Assembly: GCA_948567375.1 (NCBI GenBank)
Contig: OX419761.1
Coordinates: 9,214,243 to 9,278,242, forward strand
Direction: 5' to 3'
From: Lunularia cruciata
Lineage: Eukaryota; Streptophyta; Marchantiopsida; Lunulariales; Lunulariaceae
Length of the DNA: 64,000 nt
Shown here: positions 1 through 11,099 of the stretch, one piece after another
Numbering within the stretch: the first letter of the stretch is position 1
How the letters are laid out: the number at the start of each line of letters is the position of its first letter
Notes under the pieces: model-generated
Told to the model about the DNA's origin: nothing
Database searches by the model: none
What the model saw: only the letters and a program-made list of their open reading frames with translations
Translations under genes and position numbers: made by a program

Positions 1-1320
1 AACTCCTTACACTATTGTTAAATAGGACCAAGTTGGATCCTAAGGCCAAGATATGCATATTTCTTGGATATCAACATGGTATAAATGGATACAGGTTATG
101 GGACACAATTGATTGCAAATTAGTTGTCAAAAGGGATGTTTCCTTTAATGAGTCTAGAGCATCAAAGTAGGGATAGAAAGCTCAACCTCTTATTATTGAT
201 AAGGAAAAATCCCCAATCATGGATGATATTTAGAGACAGATTGATCATGATGTTCTTCATGTTGGGCCACAAAGAGAAGTTTTGATGGAAACAAAGCAAA
301 TTCTTGTGCCACAGACACACAATGGGCAAGGATCTCACACAATAAAAAGTTATGGATTACAATAAATTCTTCTTGCTGAAAGCTAGGTATTCACCTACTA
401 GGCTACTTTGTTCAGTTGTTGCATTATTTGATTGGGGTTTAGAAAAATGATGAAAGTCCAACCTTCTTGTAGGGAATAATGGAGGAAGAGATCACATAAA
501 ATAATTCGTTATTTTATGGGGAAATGCCAAATAGAATTGTTTTGCAAGTTGATGAGGTCTTTGTATGGACTAATGCAAAGTCCTTGGCAATGGAGCAAGC
601 AGTTTGATAACTTCATGCAAACACAAGGGTTTACATGGAATGTATTTGATCCTTGTGCAAACTTGAAGTAGTTGAGTAATATGGCTTTTTGCCTTGTTAT
701 TTTTTGTCATGTATGTGGATGGCATATTGATAGCCATTAAAGGATAGATCCAAGATTGTTAAAGTTAAGGCTCAATTGAGCTTAAACTTTAACATGAAGA
801 ATTTGGGTCCAACCAAGAGATCTCAAGCATTGGATATTGAAAGGAATCTAAAGGCAAGAAAAATATGGTTGACATAGAGGAAGTATGCAAAGAAGGTACT
901 TGTTAGATTGAACATGGAAAGTAAATGTGGTAATTACTTCCTTAGGAGAAAATTCAAGCTTTTGAGCAACTTTTTGTTCAATAGATGCTTCAAAGAAAGA
1001 GTTGGTGTCAAAGTTTACTTATGAGTCCATAGTGTGCAATATTATGTATTTGATAGTGTGTACCAAGCAAGACATAGCATATGTTGTTGGTAAGGTTACT
1101 AAGCATTTGTTCAATTTAAGAAAACTCCCTTGAGATGCAATTATAAGTATCAATGGTCCAAAGGTCTTCTTTACTCTCTTGTAAAAAGGTAAGGCTACCA
1201 TAACCAAATAATCAAGGATGTAGCTCAAACTCAATTGAGGAGTTTCAAAATGACCAAAACCATAAATTCATTTTTGGAGTATGGAGTTCCATCAAGAGTG
1301 GAAGTTGAGGTTATGTAAAG
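1..1320 (+). pseudogene. Ty1/copia pol remnant (integrase end, RT, RNase H start), cut by window start
   Basis: Conceptual translation in shifting frames gives a recognisable copia polyprotein. The integrase-RT linker is near 40-165 (FLGYQHGINGYRLWD, then KRDVSFNES). The RT finger is near 550-615 (SLYGLMQSPWQW, FDNFM). The catalytic box at about 703-738 reads YVDG instead of the family's YVDD, so the second metal-binding Asp is lost. Further on come KNLGPTKR (about 796-822) and CTKQDIAYVVGKVTK (about 1060-1105). Many stops and frameshifts interrupt it, so it is dead. It is oriented left to right and its 5' half lies outside the window. A 3' LTR would be expected after about 1,330, but its second copy is not in view and cannot be delimited. 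Confidence 0.85.
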
Positions 1321-2747
1321 TTCCCCCAAGGAGCAAAGGTGATAAGTAAAGGCTAATGCATACTTCTTAAGAAACTTTGACTTTTCTCCTTCTTCTCTTT
1401 TGTTTAAAAGATATTAGTTTTTTCTTTTCTTTCTCTTCTTGTACTTTCTTTGGATTTTGGATAGTTAAAGGCTATTTGAAATAATTAGCACAAGATTTTT
1501 GACTTTACTAACAATTGATAAAATCCACTATTTTCTCTATATTTTGATTTAGTTTCTAATTATCTTCTAGCTTTCAGGTCTAATTTCTTAAAAAACAACT
1601 CTTAAAAAGCTGAGCATGGGAACATAGTGATGAAGAGTTGTATGCCACTTTAACAGTAAGGTATAACCGGAGATGTTGCACTAATAGAGACTTAAAGCTC
1701 AACGCAAAACACCAACATCAATCCTACCTAACATGCCCTATATATGCATTATAAGATGGTGCATGAGGACAAAACAAATGAATGTGTCAACATAGGGACC
1801 ACTTCCTCACCAATTCCAACACAACATGACGGCTTGTGTGAAATTTCTTGATTAAGGTGCAATAAGAAGAAGATTTCCTATTCTATTTTTTTATCAAAAA
1901 TAATTTTCAAGAACTTACCTTAACTTGAATTAAGTTATTTTAAGCTTCATTTTGGAAAATGGCACCAAATTTTACTATTTAGTTGACACCATCCAGGTTC
2001 TATTTGGTGTCGATTCCTTTTATAAAACCTACTGATTGGTCTAACCAAGAAGTATATGGTAATATCAAGCCTATATGCTTTGAAAGTATAAATTTATTGT
2101 TACGCATTTAATACATATTTATTCTTTCCATTGAGACAACTGGTGGGACATATGATATTCTTGTGTAAAAGTTTTAAATATTTATTATGTAAAGAATTAC
2201 ATCATTGTAAAAGTAATAATAATAAAAATCTAATTCTAGGTCGGATCTTAATCCGGGATCATGTTGTGGAAATAAACTATGACCAACGGTATATGCTACG
2301 CAATAATGAAATTGTCGGATTGTACAACATCTTAGTAAAATTAACTGCAACTTGCACATTTCAAATGAAGATATGGAATTTACTTGGAAAAAGAGAACAA
2401 AAAACTTGTTGTATGAACAATATGTCGATATTCAAAGAGATAGATATCTTTCACACATTTTTAAACGCATTATTCTTATGTCTCCTATTTTTATACCTTG
2501 AGTAGAGCAGATCTAGATAACACGTTATCTTATGATCTTCTGTGCAAGAAAATAGAACCATAAAATGAAGGTCCCATGGTTTTATGCATAGATAAACATG
2601 GAAAATCTCTCTCGGTGCATAATACTATAAAGCACATAGCAATGGATGGAAAGAAACATAGAATATCATCATTTTGTGAAATATGTAAAAAAACATAATA
2701 GATGTTGAGGGGATTATTTCTGAATTCCTGGAAGATACCATTTGGGC
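1321..2747. other. AT-rich DNA without a recognisable gene
   Basis: No coding signal or homology is visible. The longest open frame (124 codons, 2131-2505, plus) has the low-complexity composition expected of chance ORFs in AT-rich DNA. The left part probably contains the 3' LTR of the copia remnant that ends near 1,320, but without a second LTR this cannot be shown. Confidence 0.5.
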
Positions 2748-3350
2748 TAGACTTTATATGCCGTGGTATGATCGCAGGTCAATAAATTCACAACGAGAGA
2801 ACGCAACACACATAGTATGCCCAAAGGTTATAAGTGAAAAATAAGACACCGCGACACATATGTGATAAAGGAAACTAGACTTTATATGCCGTGGTATGCC
2901 CAAGGAGTAATAAATTCACAAAGTGAACACGACAAAGATAGTATGCCCAAAGATTATAAGTGAAAAATAAGACACCGCGCGACACATATATGATAAAGGA
3001 AAATAGACTTTATATGCCGTGGTATGCCCAAGGAGTATAAATTCACAAAGTGAACGCAGCACACACATTATGCCCAAAGTTCATAAATAAAAGATAAGAC
3101 GCCGCCATACATATATGATCATAAAAAAGATAATAGGCTCAAAAATATACCCCGAAAAGATAATGTAAGAACACTGAAAAGTGAGAAAAGCAAAAATGGC
3201 AACGCCAGAGAAACCGGCAAGTAAGCTAGACTTCTTATAACGTGGTATACCCAAAGCGTACTAAATTCACAAAGAGAACGCAACTCACACAGTATGCCCA
3301 AAGGTCATAAATGAAAAACAGACACCGCTATACGTATTGGATCAAGAAAA
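2748..3350. repeat. Tandem repeat, 128-bp unit, four copies, one interrupted
   Basis: Units start with TAGACTTTATATGCCGTGG at 2748, 2876 and 3004 (spacing exactly 128 bp), with a diverged fourth copy at 3227. Each unit also carries AAATTCACAAAG, AGTATGCCCAAAG and AAGACACCGC in the same order. About 95 bp of unrelated sequence (roughly 3,120-3,225) separates copies three and four. Non-coding. Confidence 0.85.
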
Positions 3351-3785
3351 ACATGAGAAGATCCATAAACCAGACAAGAATAAAACCTAAAAGGTAGAAT
3401 GGGGCTAAGCTCAACCAAATTAGAAAACGTTTAGAAATGAAATTCGATACCCAGAGGATATGTTTAAGTACATGTCTAAACCACATGTACTTAGAGACCT
3501 ACATCATGTACATGTAAATCGTCAAGAATGAACTTTCTAATCTTGATACATAAGAACGGCCAAAGGCCCAATATAATACCCCGAAAGAAAACGACAAGGA
3601 GTACGAAAGCTCCGACAAATGCAAGAGGAGATGGAGAACGCGAGGCCCAAACGGTCCCAAAAGCTTAAAGAGAAAGCGAAGCAAGAAAATGTCCCAATAC
3701 CTCGCAAGTGGGACAAATTAAGATGTCGTGTTTCAATTTACTCGACTGAAGGCAAACCCCAAGTCATTTCACCTTTTAGTCTCAT

Positions 3786-3866
3786 TTCACCTTTATCCTT
3801 GTACGGCTGGATGGGGTCTTCCCATCCTTCTTGTTATCCTACGCGGTCGCCTTTCCTCTAGTACAA
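3786..3866 (-). repeat. Family R short interspersed repeat, partial copy
   Basis: Reverse-oriented copy of a short dispersed repeat whose core is GATGGGAAGACCCCATC followed by AGCCGTACAAGG, preceded by GGCGACCGCGTAGG. The same core recurs near 14,580, 30,690, 31,475 and 33,340. A looser relative of its flank (ATGGGGCTAAGCTC) is seen near 3,398, so the copy may extend further left in broken form. Confidence 0.75.
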
Positions 3867-4288
3867 AAAAATGATGATTACAGTATGTTCTTTCGACTTG
3901 AAATGACCACACGATCTCACGTGTCTGATGATGATATCGTGTTCCACGATGGATGATGGTTATCTTACTCATCTCTGTGTATATGCTAATCATGAGCATG
4001 AAGAAAACCGGTATGAGCGATACTTTTGTCTATCCACCTCTTCACTTCTGAAAAGTCATTAGTCATTGTTCTTTATGAAGTCTCGTTGTCTTTGTTTTCC
4101 TGTTTCCTCATTCATTCCAAAGTAGAGCTTGCAAGCGATATATACGCTATCGAATCCCGTGTTTCCGGTCTCACCCTCAAAACCATCGCGCATAAATGGA
4201 TAATCATGGAGTCAAATATGGGCATCATGGATACTTTAGAGGGTTTCAAATATAGAATTTATGGGTACCAGCAAGATTCCATAAAAGA

Positions 4289-4420
4289 TTTTATGGTTAT
4301 TCGGTTAACTTGTATTGATAGAAAAACCTGAGATCAAAAAGGGTACTTGCTTTTATGGGTATTCGGTATAACTTGTATTGATAGAAAAACCCGAGATCAA
4401 AAAGTGTTTTACAAGTAACC
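4289..4420. repeat. 62-bp direct repeat, two copies
   Basis: TTTTATGGTTATTCGG at 4289 and TTTTATGGGTATTCGG at 4351 each lead into ACTTGTATTGATAGAAAAAC and then GAGATCAAAAAG. A third partial, inverted echo (ATACCCATAAAAG) follows at about 4,428. Confidence 0.8.
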
Positions 4421-5112
4421 TGTAGTGATACCCATAAAAGTTATATGGGAGTGTGTGTTTCATGCAACTATCCACAAATAGTCATTTCATATTATTGATT
4501 GATTTTGAATTGATCCCCTGGCCTGATTTTGAATTTAATTCCCGCTTATGACATTCATTAAGAAGAGAGCTAAAGCTAATCCAACTTGCAAACCTAACAT
4601 CACCACCACACTTGCTCTGGTTTACAACATATCTCCTTTCTTATGTTCCGTGCAAACTCCTCTTGCTCTTCGCTCCTCTTCTCGATAGACCATGTGTTCC
4701 CTTGCAAGCTCCCCCCCTTCTAGTGTACCTTGTGAGTTCTCCTTTCTCTTTGCTCCTCTTCTCACTCTACCCTCAATCTACCTTCTGAGGCAATGTGAAT
4801 GCACATTTGACACTAGAATCCGAGCTCCTCTTTTCCCTTGCTCTTTGTGATACTGCAATGTGTGAGTGAAAGTGCAATTTAGACTATGGAATCCGAGCTC
4901 CCTTACTCCTTACTCTTAGCTCTGAAATACCTTGCAACTCATGGCTTGTATAAGTTGAATCAAAAAGCATTATAGTTGGATCCAAGCCATCAAGGATACC
5001 TTGCACAAGTGCTCGCATTATTATGCTCCAGCAGATTGCAAAATTAATCCCAATTGACGTTGAAGGCAAAAATGGAGAATGACTATCTCGAGGAGAGGCT
5101 TGAATGGAATGA
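4421..5112. other. No recognisable gene
   Basis: Pyrimidine-rich stretches and short imperfect repeats (for example two versions of a CTTGCTCTTCGCTCCTCTTCTC-like phrase near 4,670 and 4,750) but no protein homology or RNA gene that I can identify. Confidence 0.4.
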
Positions 5113-6235
5113 ATGGAGCTTGGAAAAATGAAGAAGAATTTATTGGGGTACTCACAAGGTGGAAATATACCTTGGAATTCCATTATATGCAAGATAGATT
5201 GTAGTGTGCACAAAGGAATGAGTTTGTATTCAAATATTGTTGAGGATTGGATGGATGCTCAGGCATTTAGACAACTTACTAGAATGGATTTATTATCATT
5301 CTAAGCTTCAGTAAATGTTGTACAAAACCATAGGGTATTTAGAAATGCATCTAGAAGAACACAAAGTCCTATGTAGATGCAGGTTGCCATTGCTCTTGAC
5401 AGGTTTGGACATCATGGCAATAGGGAAAGTGTGGCAAGAGGGTTAAATTTATGGGAAATTAGTGCAGGTTCTATTGTGTTGTTTACAAAGTTATAATGAC
5501 TTCAATTATTTCCATATGGACAAGGAGGTACAATGGCTGGATATGGAGGAAAAGTCAAGAATTTCTATAGTTTTTGCACAAAAAGGATTTTCTAGGTCCA
5601 TAGGTTTAGTGGATGGGACTTTATTCAGATTGTCATAATTACCCAAAGTGAATGGAGAAGTATATTTTTGTAGGAAGGGGTTTTAATCTATGAATGCTCA
5701 AGTAATATGCAACAACAAGAGACAAAATATTCATTTTGCAAGAGGTAAGAATTAGTGGTTTGTTCAATTTTTTTAATAACCATAAAATGGTCATATTTAT
5801 GTATTTAAGGTGCAAATAAGTAACAATACAACTTGTAACTTTTTGAATTGGCAATGCAAGTATGACAAGTTCTTGCCATGACATGGCATGTATTAAAAGA
5901 TCACCTATATGCACTGATTTGAATACAAGGGGAGAGTGCAGCTTGTTTGAGAACCACCAATTTTTGTTAAGGGATATAGGTTATATTCTTATGACACATT
6001 TACTTACTTCCTTCAAACAAGCTTGTACACCCAACAAGCCTAATTTTAATAAGTGTCTTTCATGTGCTAGAGTAGCAAATAAGCATTATATTGGAATTCT
6101 GAATGCTAGATGGCATTTGCTCAAGGAAATAAGAGTACAACTAAATGATCCAAGACAAAATGTAGATCTATTAAGATGGGTGATAGTGTGTATTATTCTT
6201 CATAACTTTCTGATTAACAAGACCAATAATTAGGT
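5113..6235 (+). pseudogene. PIF/Harbinger transposase (DDE nuclease), decayed
   Basis: Homology to the HARBI1-type DDE endonuclease is seen along the whole stretch. The N-terminal part reads FRQLTRMDLLSF and then a Q-x-A-[IV]-A-L-x-RFG-x-x-GN segment near 5,377-5,490. The first catalytic Asp lies in SIGLVDGTLFRL (about 5,600-5,635), followed by an RKG-F box. Next come a G-x-x-S-(x)-HD-like segment near 5,850 and the second Asp in LLRDIGYIL (about 5,965). Near 6,060-6,110 the element reads RVANKHYIGILNARW where the family has RVRVEHTIGILKGRW, so the catalytic Glu is replaced by Lys. The block ends with LLRWVIVCIILHNFL. In-frame stops and a roughly 100-bp interruption at 5,746-5,845 (intron or insertion) complete the loss. 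Terminal inverted repeats were not identified. Confidence 0.85.
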
Positions 6236-6792
6236 AGAGGAGGACTTTGATGATTTAGATTTAGATATAAGGACCGAAGGGCAAAGTGTGGACCAAGTAG
6301 CCTTTGAGTACCATGGAGAGAACCGAGGAGAAATGAGAAATTATGTAATGCAAAATTTTTTGGCCCATATGAGGTCCCACACAATGTAATCTTTGTATGA
6401 CTTCCGTATCCATGGAATATTGGTATGGACTTCAATTATGTTTTGATTCAACCAAACTCTTCTATTTATGTTTATATACTTTGAGTGATTTGATTCACTT
6501 GGAATAGTTTATTTATGTATTTTGAGTAGGTTTCCGCCTACTCTACATTTATTTACTTTGAGTGAGTTTGATCCACTTGGAATACTTGATCTTGAATACT
6601 CTATCTGTTGAATGAAACATTGAAATTAAATACTGCACTTGTGCTTGGTTAAATTGCATAATAATTGTATTAAATTGGCATAGTGAACCTAGTGTGTTAT
6701 GCATGGGTTTGCACAATATGTGTGGTTGCATGGGGTGCATGGGCATTTGCAAATGTAAACCAGTGTGATTGTGCATTGCAAAGGTGGTGCCC
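6236..6792. other. AT-rich flank of the Harbinger remnant
   Basis: Probably the 3' untranslated and terminal part of the dead DNA transposon plus neighbouring DNA. It contains loose repeats of TTGAGTGA/TTTGATTCACTTGGAAT near 6,480-6,580. No gene is visible. Confidence 0.4.
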
Positions 6793-7040
6793 AAGTATTT
6801 GGGAAGAGAGGTGAGTATTTTGGGTTGTGTGGTTGCTTGGGTGTGCATTTGAAGGTTATGCATGATTTGGGAAGAGAAGGTGAATATTTTGGGTGGTACA
6901 GTTGCCCAAGTGTGCATTTGAAGGTTGTGCATGAATATTTCAGGAGGAGAAGGTGAGTATTTTTGGTGGTGTATTTGTAAAGGTTGTGCATGAGTATTGT
7001 GGGAGGAGAAGGTGAGTATTTTGTGCAAAGTTGTATGTTT
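6793..7040. repeat. Degenerate minisatellite, about 59-72-bp units, four copies
   Basis: Units begin near 6793, 6865, 6933 and 6992. Each has (A)TTTGGGAAGAGAAGGTGA-like starts, TATTTTGGG, and an end of GTGCATTTGAAGGTTGTGCATG. The units shorten from 72 to 59 bp along the array. Chance ORFs on both strands here are a by-product of the repetition. Confidence 0.75.
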
Positions 7041-7544
7041 GTGTGGGCATTTATGAAGGTAAACTAGTGTGGTTGTGCGAGGTGTACAATGTGCATGTGC
7101 ATTTGTAAAAGTAAGCAAGGAGTGAGGAAAGTTGGGAATCTATGAATTCTAGCGCAACACAAATCAGATGTCTAGAGGAAGAGCTTAGATGAATGGTAGG
7201 ATTAAAGACAAATAGATGTCATTATTGGTTGAAGGGTCACAAAGAGTTTAGGGGAAATCTTGTACACCAATAGAAAAGAGGAATAGCTAGGTGAGATGAA
7301 GGACATAAAGCAATTTGCAGCACCCACTGGGAGAGAGTGCAAGAAATCAGGAGAGGAGAAATCAAGAAAGCTTTGTGACAAAAAGCATTCACCACAAGTG
7401 TGAATTGGGAAATAAAGGAGAGGAGAATTGAGAGAGTGTAGGTGTGAGAACTGGAGAGAGCATAGGTGCAAATAGGAAAGAGAGAAGAGTTTAGTCAAGA
7501 GTGCAAGTGAAAGAATTGAGAAAGAGAGGAGAAGAAAAAGTTTT

Positions 7545-7910
7545 AGGACACATTCAACACTTGTAGCAGGACACATTAAACTCAAGACACATTTGCAGCG
7601 GCAGAGAGGCATGTGAAAATCAAAAAAGAGAGGAGAATTGGGGAAAAGAGAGGACAAGAGAGAATTTTGGGATAGAGCATTCTCTTGTGGGACACATTAA
7701 ACTTGGGACACATTTGCAACTGGAGAGAGGCTTATGTGAATCAAGAAAGAGAGGAGAATTGAGGGAAGGGAGTACAAGAGAGAATTTTGGGATAGAGCAT
7801 TCTCCTATGGGACACATTAAACCCAAGACACATTTGCAGCTGGAGAGAGGAGAATTGGGGAGAAGAGAGGACATGAGAGAATTTTGGGATAGAGCATTCA
7901 TAGGAGAGAG
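7545..7910. repeat. Tandem repeat, 120-bp unit, about three copies
   Basis: AGAGAATTTTGGGATAGAGC recurs with its preceding A at about 7658, 7778 and 7874 (spacing 120 then 96 bp). Between copies lie GGGACACATTAAAC, AGACACATTTGCAG and GGAGAGAGG. An earlier partial unit starts near 7,545. The last unit lacks about 24 bp. Purine-rich and non-coding; the open frames across it arise because 120 is a multiple of three. Confidence 0.8.
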
Positions 7911-8782
7911 TGTAGGTGCAAATTTTGAAAGTGAAGAGGAGAGTGAGAGAGTGCATGTGCAAGAGAGTGAGAGAGATTAGAGGGAAAAAGAGGAGAGAAG
8001 ACTACCAATTTCAAGAGTTTTGAGGAGCAATTTTGAGTTTTACACAAAGCAAGAGCAAGAGAGACAAAGCAAGATGGACTGAAACTGAAACAAAGAGTAG
8101 ATAGGCAAGATGGCAATTGAGGAGTACTAGAGAGACATTGAGATAGAACAGATTGAGGAGACCTCTAAAGGACCCTAGTTGATCAGGTTTCATATGATTG
8201 TTGATTATATGCCATACATGCAGTGGTGTTGGTTGGATAAAATCAAATCCGTGAAGCTACATAGTCCTTTTGAGAAATAGATTGGATGCATTGGGATTGA
8301 AAATTACCCTCTCCATCAAATGTCCCAAGCCTCATGTAAGTTGATAATATATTTATGTTTGTTGCAAACATATTTGTCAAATTCCAAGTCTAATTGAAAT
8401 TATCAAAATCTCAAGAAGGTTGTGTAGTTGCAAACCCTAACCACGGTGGCTGTTTTAGTTTGTGTGGCCATTGTGCCTAGTCACAACAGTCAGGCTTTTC
8501 TTACATGCCTTTATGGGTTTTGTGTGATTATTTGATAGCATGTGTGCAGGTAGAATTGTGCATAGAGTTTGTGCGCACTTGGGAGAAGGATAGAGTTTAG
8601 GAGATATGGTATATGAGAGAGTTTCAATTACTACGGAACTATTGGAGAAGACCAGGAGAGAAGTACATGAGGTGAGTGCTTAGCTAGATACTCTTAGGGT
8701 AGCATATGAGGATGCTTGCCAAGAGGCTAAAGAGTGGTCAGAGGGAGATATGTTACATTATCTTTGGGGATTTCTCCCAAAA

Positions 8783-9050
8783 GGAGGTAAAGATTAAGAG
8801 AGATTATGGTGTTGACCCCTATGGTGTGGTAGGGGCTCAAAGAGATGCTAGTTAGTTGATATGGGGATTCAAACCCAGAGCAAGGCTTTGTTTACACATA
8901 TGGGGATGCTCAAAATTAAGATTAAGAGAAAAGGAGGTAAAGATTAAGAGAGATTATGGTGTTGACCCCTATGGTGTGGTAGGGGCTCAAAGAGATGCTA
9001 GTTTAGTTGATATGGGGATTCAAACCCAGAGAAAGGCTTTTTTTACACAT
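8783..9050. repeat. Near-identical direct repeat, about 117 bp, offset 150 bp
   Basis: GGAGGTAAAGATTAAGAGAG begins at 8783 and again at 8933. The two copies stay almost identical for about 117 bp, through GTTGACCCCTATGGTGTGG and GATTCAAACCCAGAG, differing by a few bases. The closeness suggests a recent local duplication compared with the other repeats in the window. Confidence 0.85.
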
Positions 9051-10250
9051 ATTCAAACCCATAGCTCATTTAGAGATCCTACCATACATCCTGACACTAC
9101 CACCACACACACCACTCCTACACCACCACATATTACAGGTTCGTCATCCAGAGTGCATCATACTAGAGAGATTACTACTCCATCACATGGTAGAGCATCT
9201 TTTTGCAAGCTATTTGATCCAGCCAAACTTGGTTGACTCTTGTAGGTGGCCTAAGAGAGAAGCCTTATTTGCATTTGGGAGAGGATATTGTATCATGTAG
9301 ACCGCACACCGGGGATGATATTGTATTCCCTCCAAGTTTTTGGGGTACTTACCACAAGTGCTTGTGGCTTCAAGAGAAAAATGCATCTTTGAGTGATGAG
9401 GTATAGAGACTCACTTGTTTGAGAAAGAAGAGTTTATCTAGATCATTCATTTCTTTTATCATTTTACATTAAAATTTGAGGAGGAAGATTCTAGTGTTAG
9501 ATTTAAGTTGTAAAGAAATTGTGAGAAATCCTAGAAGACCTCATTTTTTGGAGTGGTGTTTTGAGACCATGAGGAGAGGATGGTGCTAATTTACCACAAG
9601 TAGTACTTTATGGTATATTCCACAACCTAGCATTAGAAATTTATGGAGTATTATATCTCTCACTTTGAGGTAATCATATGGACTAGTGGTCCAAAGCGCA
9701 ATTTGGAGACCCTATTGCATTCTATGTGGGAGCTTCGTCACCTACCAGAAAGAGGTCACACCAGTTCACATTTGATGGCATGCCTCACCAAGATGGATAG
9801 ATACTTTGATGACTTTAGAGGTTTTATGGTTAGACCATATAGTACTTTCACCTCATCAGGTTTATCCAAGATATATTATTTGTGGACAGAGTGGCTCTTT
9901 CTTATTGCAGGAACCATCCTCATGGAGCTATACATCATCCATCTATTTCATCAATAGATACCCTTAGTACTTCATACACTTCATTATTTTAACTCCTTGT
10001 CTTGCTTTTAGATAGATTTAGGGCTTCCATGGCTCCAACCATTAGATTCCTAGAGGAGGAGTGTACAAGTGGTAGATTGAGGGATTACAGTTCTGACGCT
10101 TATGAGCTTTTAGGGAGAGCATTTAGTGAGCTTCAATGCATGCTTGGGAGAAGAGATAGATGTGGTGCTATAGTAATTTTTTTATTAGACCTATTTTATA
10201 TTGAAGGTTACATGATGCACTCAAAAGATATGCACACTAGATTTTAGGCA
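9051..10250 (+). other. Unidentified region with protein-like open frames
   Basis: Three plus-strand open frames (9007-9300, 9643-9957 and 10002-10247) have composition more protein-like than the surrounding AT-rich DNA; an example is FRASMAPTIRFLEEE near 10,018-10,062. I cannot assign them to a family. They could be parts of a broken gene or of a retroelement gag. No start context, splice signals or domain motif make a gene model secure. Confidence 0.25.
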
Positions 10251-10951
10251 TTGCCTTTATTGCCTTGATATTTTGTACACCATATCCACTTGCACATATT
10301 TTATATATTGGGCACACATACTTGCAATATTGATGGACATTATTTATGTTAACTTGTTCAAAGCTTTGTATTGTTCTAATCAACTTGACAACGGAGAGTG
10401 TAAATGATATTCACATGTAGATATTTGGTTCAACCCATGCAAACTACCACAAAGCTTGTATGGTTTGCACAGGTTGAACCAAAAAAAGTGTTCAGCTCCA
10501 TGCAAACCAAGGTTTTGGATATAGATAGTGGTGCTCCCACAATGACAAGATTTAAACATTTGTCAAACTTGAGTGTGAGAGTGTTGTGTGCTTTGGTAGC
10601 TTTGAAGTTCTTATATTTAGTCTCTTCTTATTAGTTCTACTATCATAATGTCTTATGGGTGAATTTTAGAGAGAATTCTACAACTATCATAATCTGTTAT
10701 GGGCAAATTATATAGCTAGATGATTCATGGAAACATTGAACTATTCATTGCCAAACAAGGAATAAACATGCATTATATTGGATACCCACAACAACTTGGT
10801 AAAACTTATATATAACATAAGTTTACTATGGGAATACTGGAGCTCTAAACTCTCACATTCTTGCCTCTTTAGTCACTCTCATTCCAACGACCACACAGAA
10901 CTGCATCCGGATTATATTTGGGTACAAGGAACTTGGGGTCCATATTGTAAT

Positions 10952-10964
10952 TGGTACTAGAGCC
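10952..10964 (+). promoter_or_regulatory. Copia-type primer-binding-site-like sequence
   Basis: TGGTACTAGAGCC closely resembles the plant initiator-Met tRNA primer-binding site TGGTATCAGAGCC (two adjacent positions differ) and is preceded by TGTAAT. This suggests that a plus-oriented LTR ends just before it and that 10,965 onward was once internal retroelement DNA. The matching LTR boundaries were not found. Confidence 0.4.
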
Positions 10965-11099
10965 ACCATAATTATTTGAATCTATATTGGATAACATGGT
11001 AATAATGCATTTAATCTCCTCTGGAGATTTCTTGCATGAGCTAGTTCAAATTTCATGGCATAAAAGTGTTTTGATTTGGCCTCACTCTTCTTGATTTGG

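Noticed and set aside
2748-3350. Regular repeats as a CRISPR array
   Set aside because: Units are 128 bp with no short conserved repeat separated by unique spacers, no cas genes, and the context is a plant nuclear genome.
6549-7118. 189-codon minus-strand ORF rich in His, Thr and Pro
   Set aside because: It lies mostly over the 59-72-bp minisatellite and the surrounding repeats; the periodic peptide simply reflects the DNA repeat.
7202-7962. Overlapping Ser/Leu-rich minus-strand ORFs as secreted or membrane proteins
   Set aside because: They are translations of the 120-bp purine-rich tandem repeat; frames stay open because the unit length is divisible by three.
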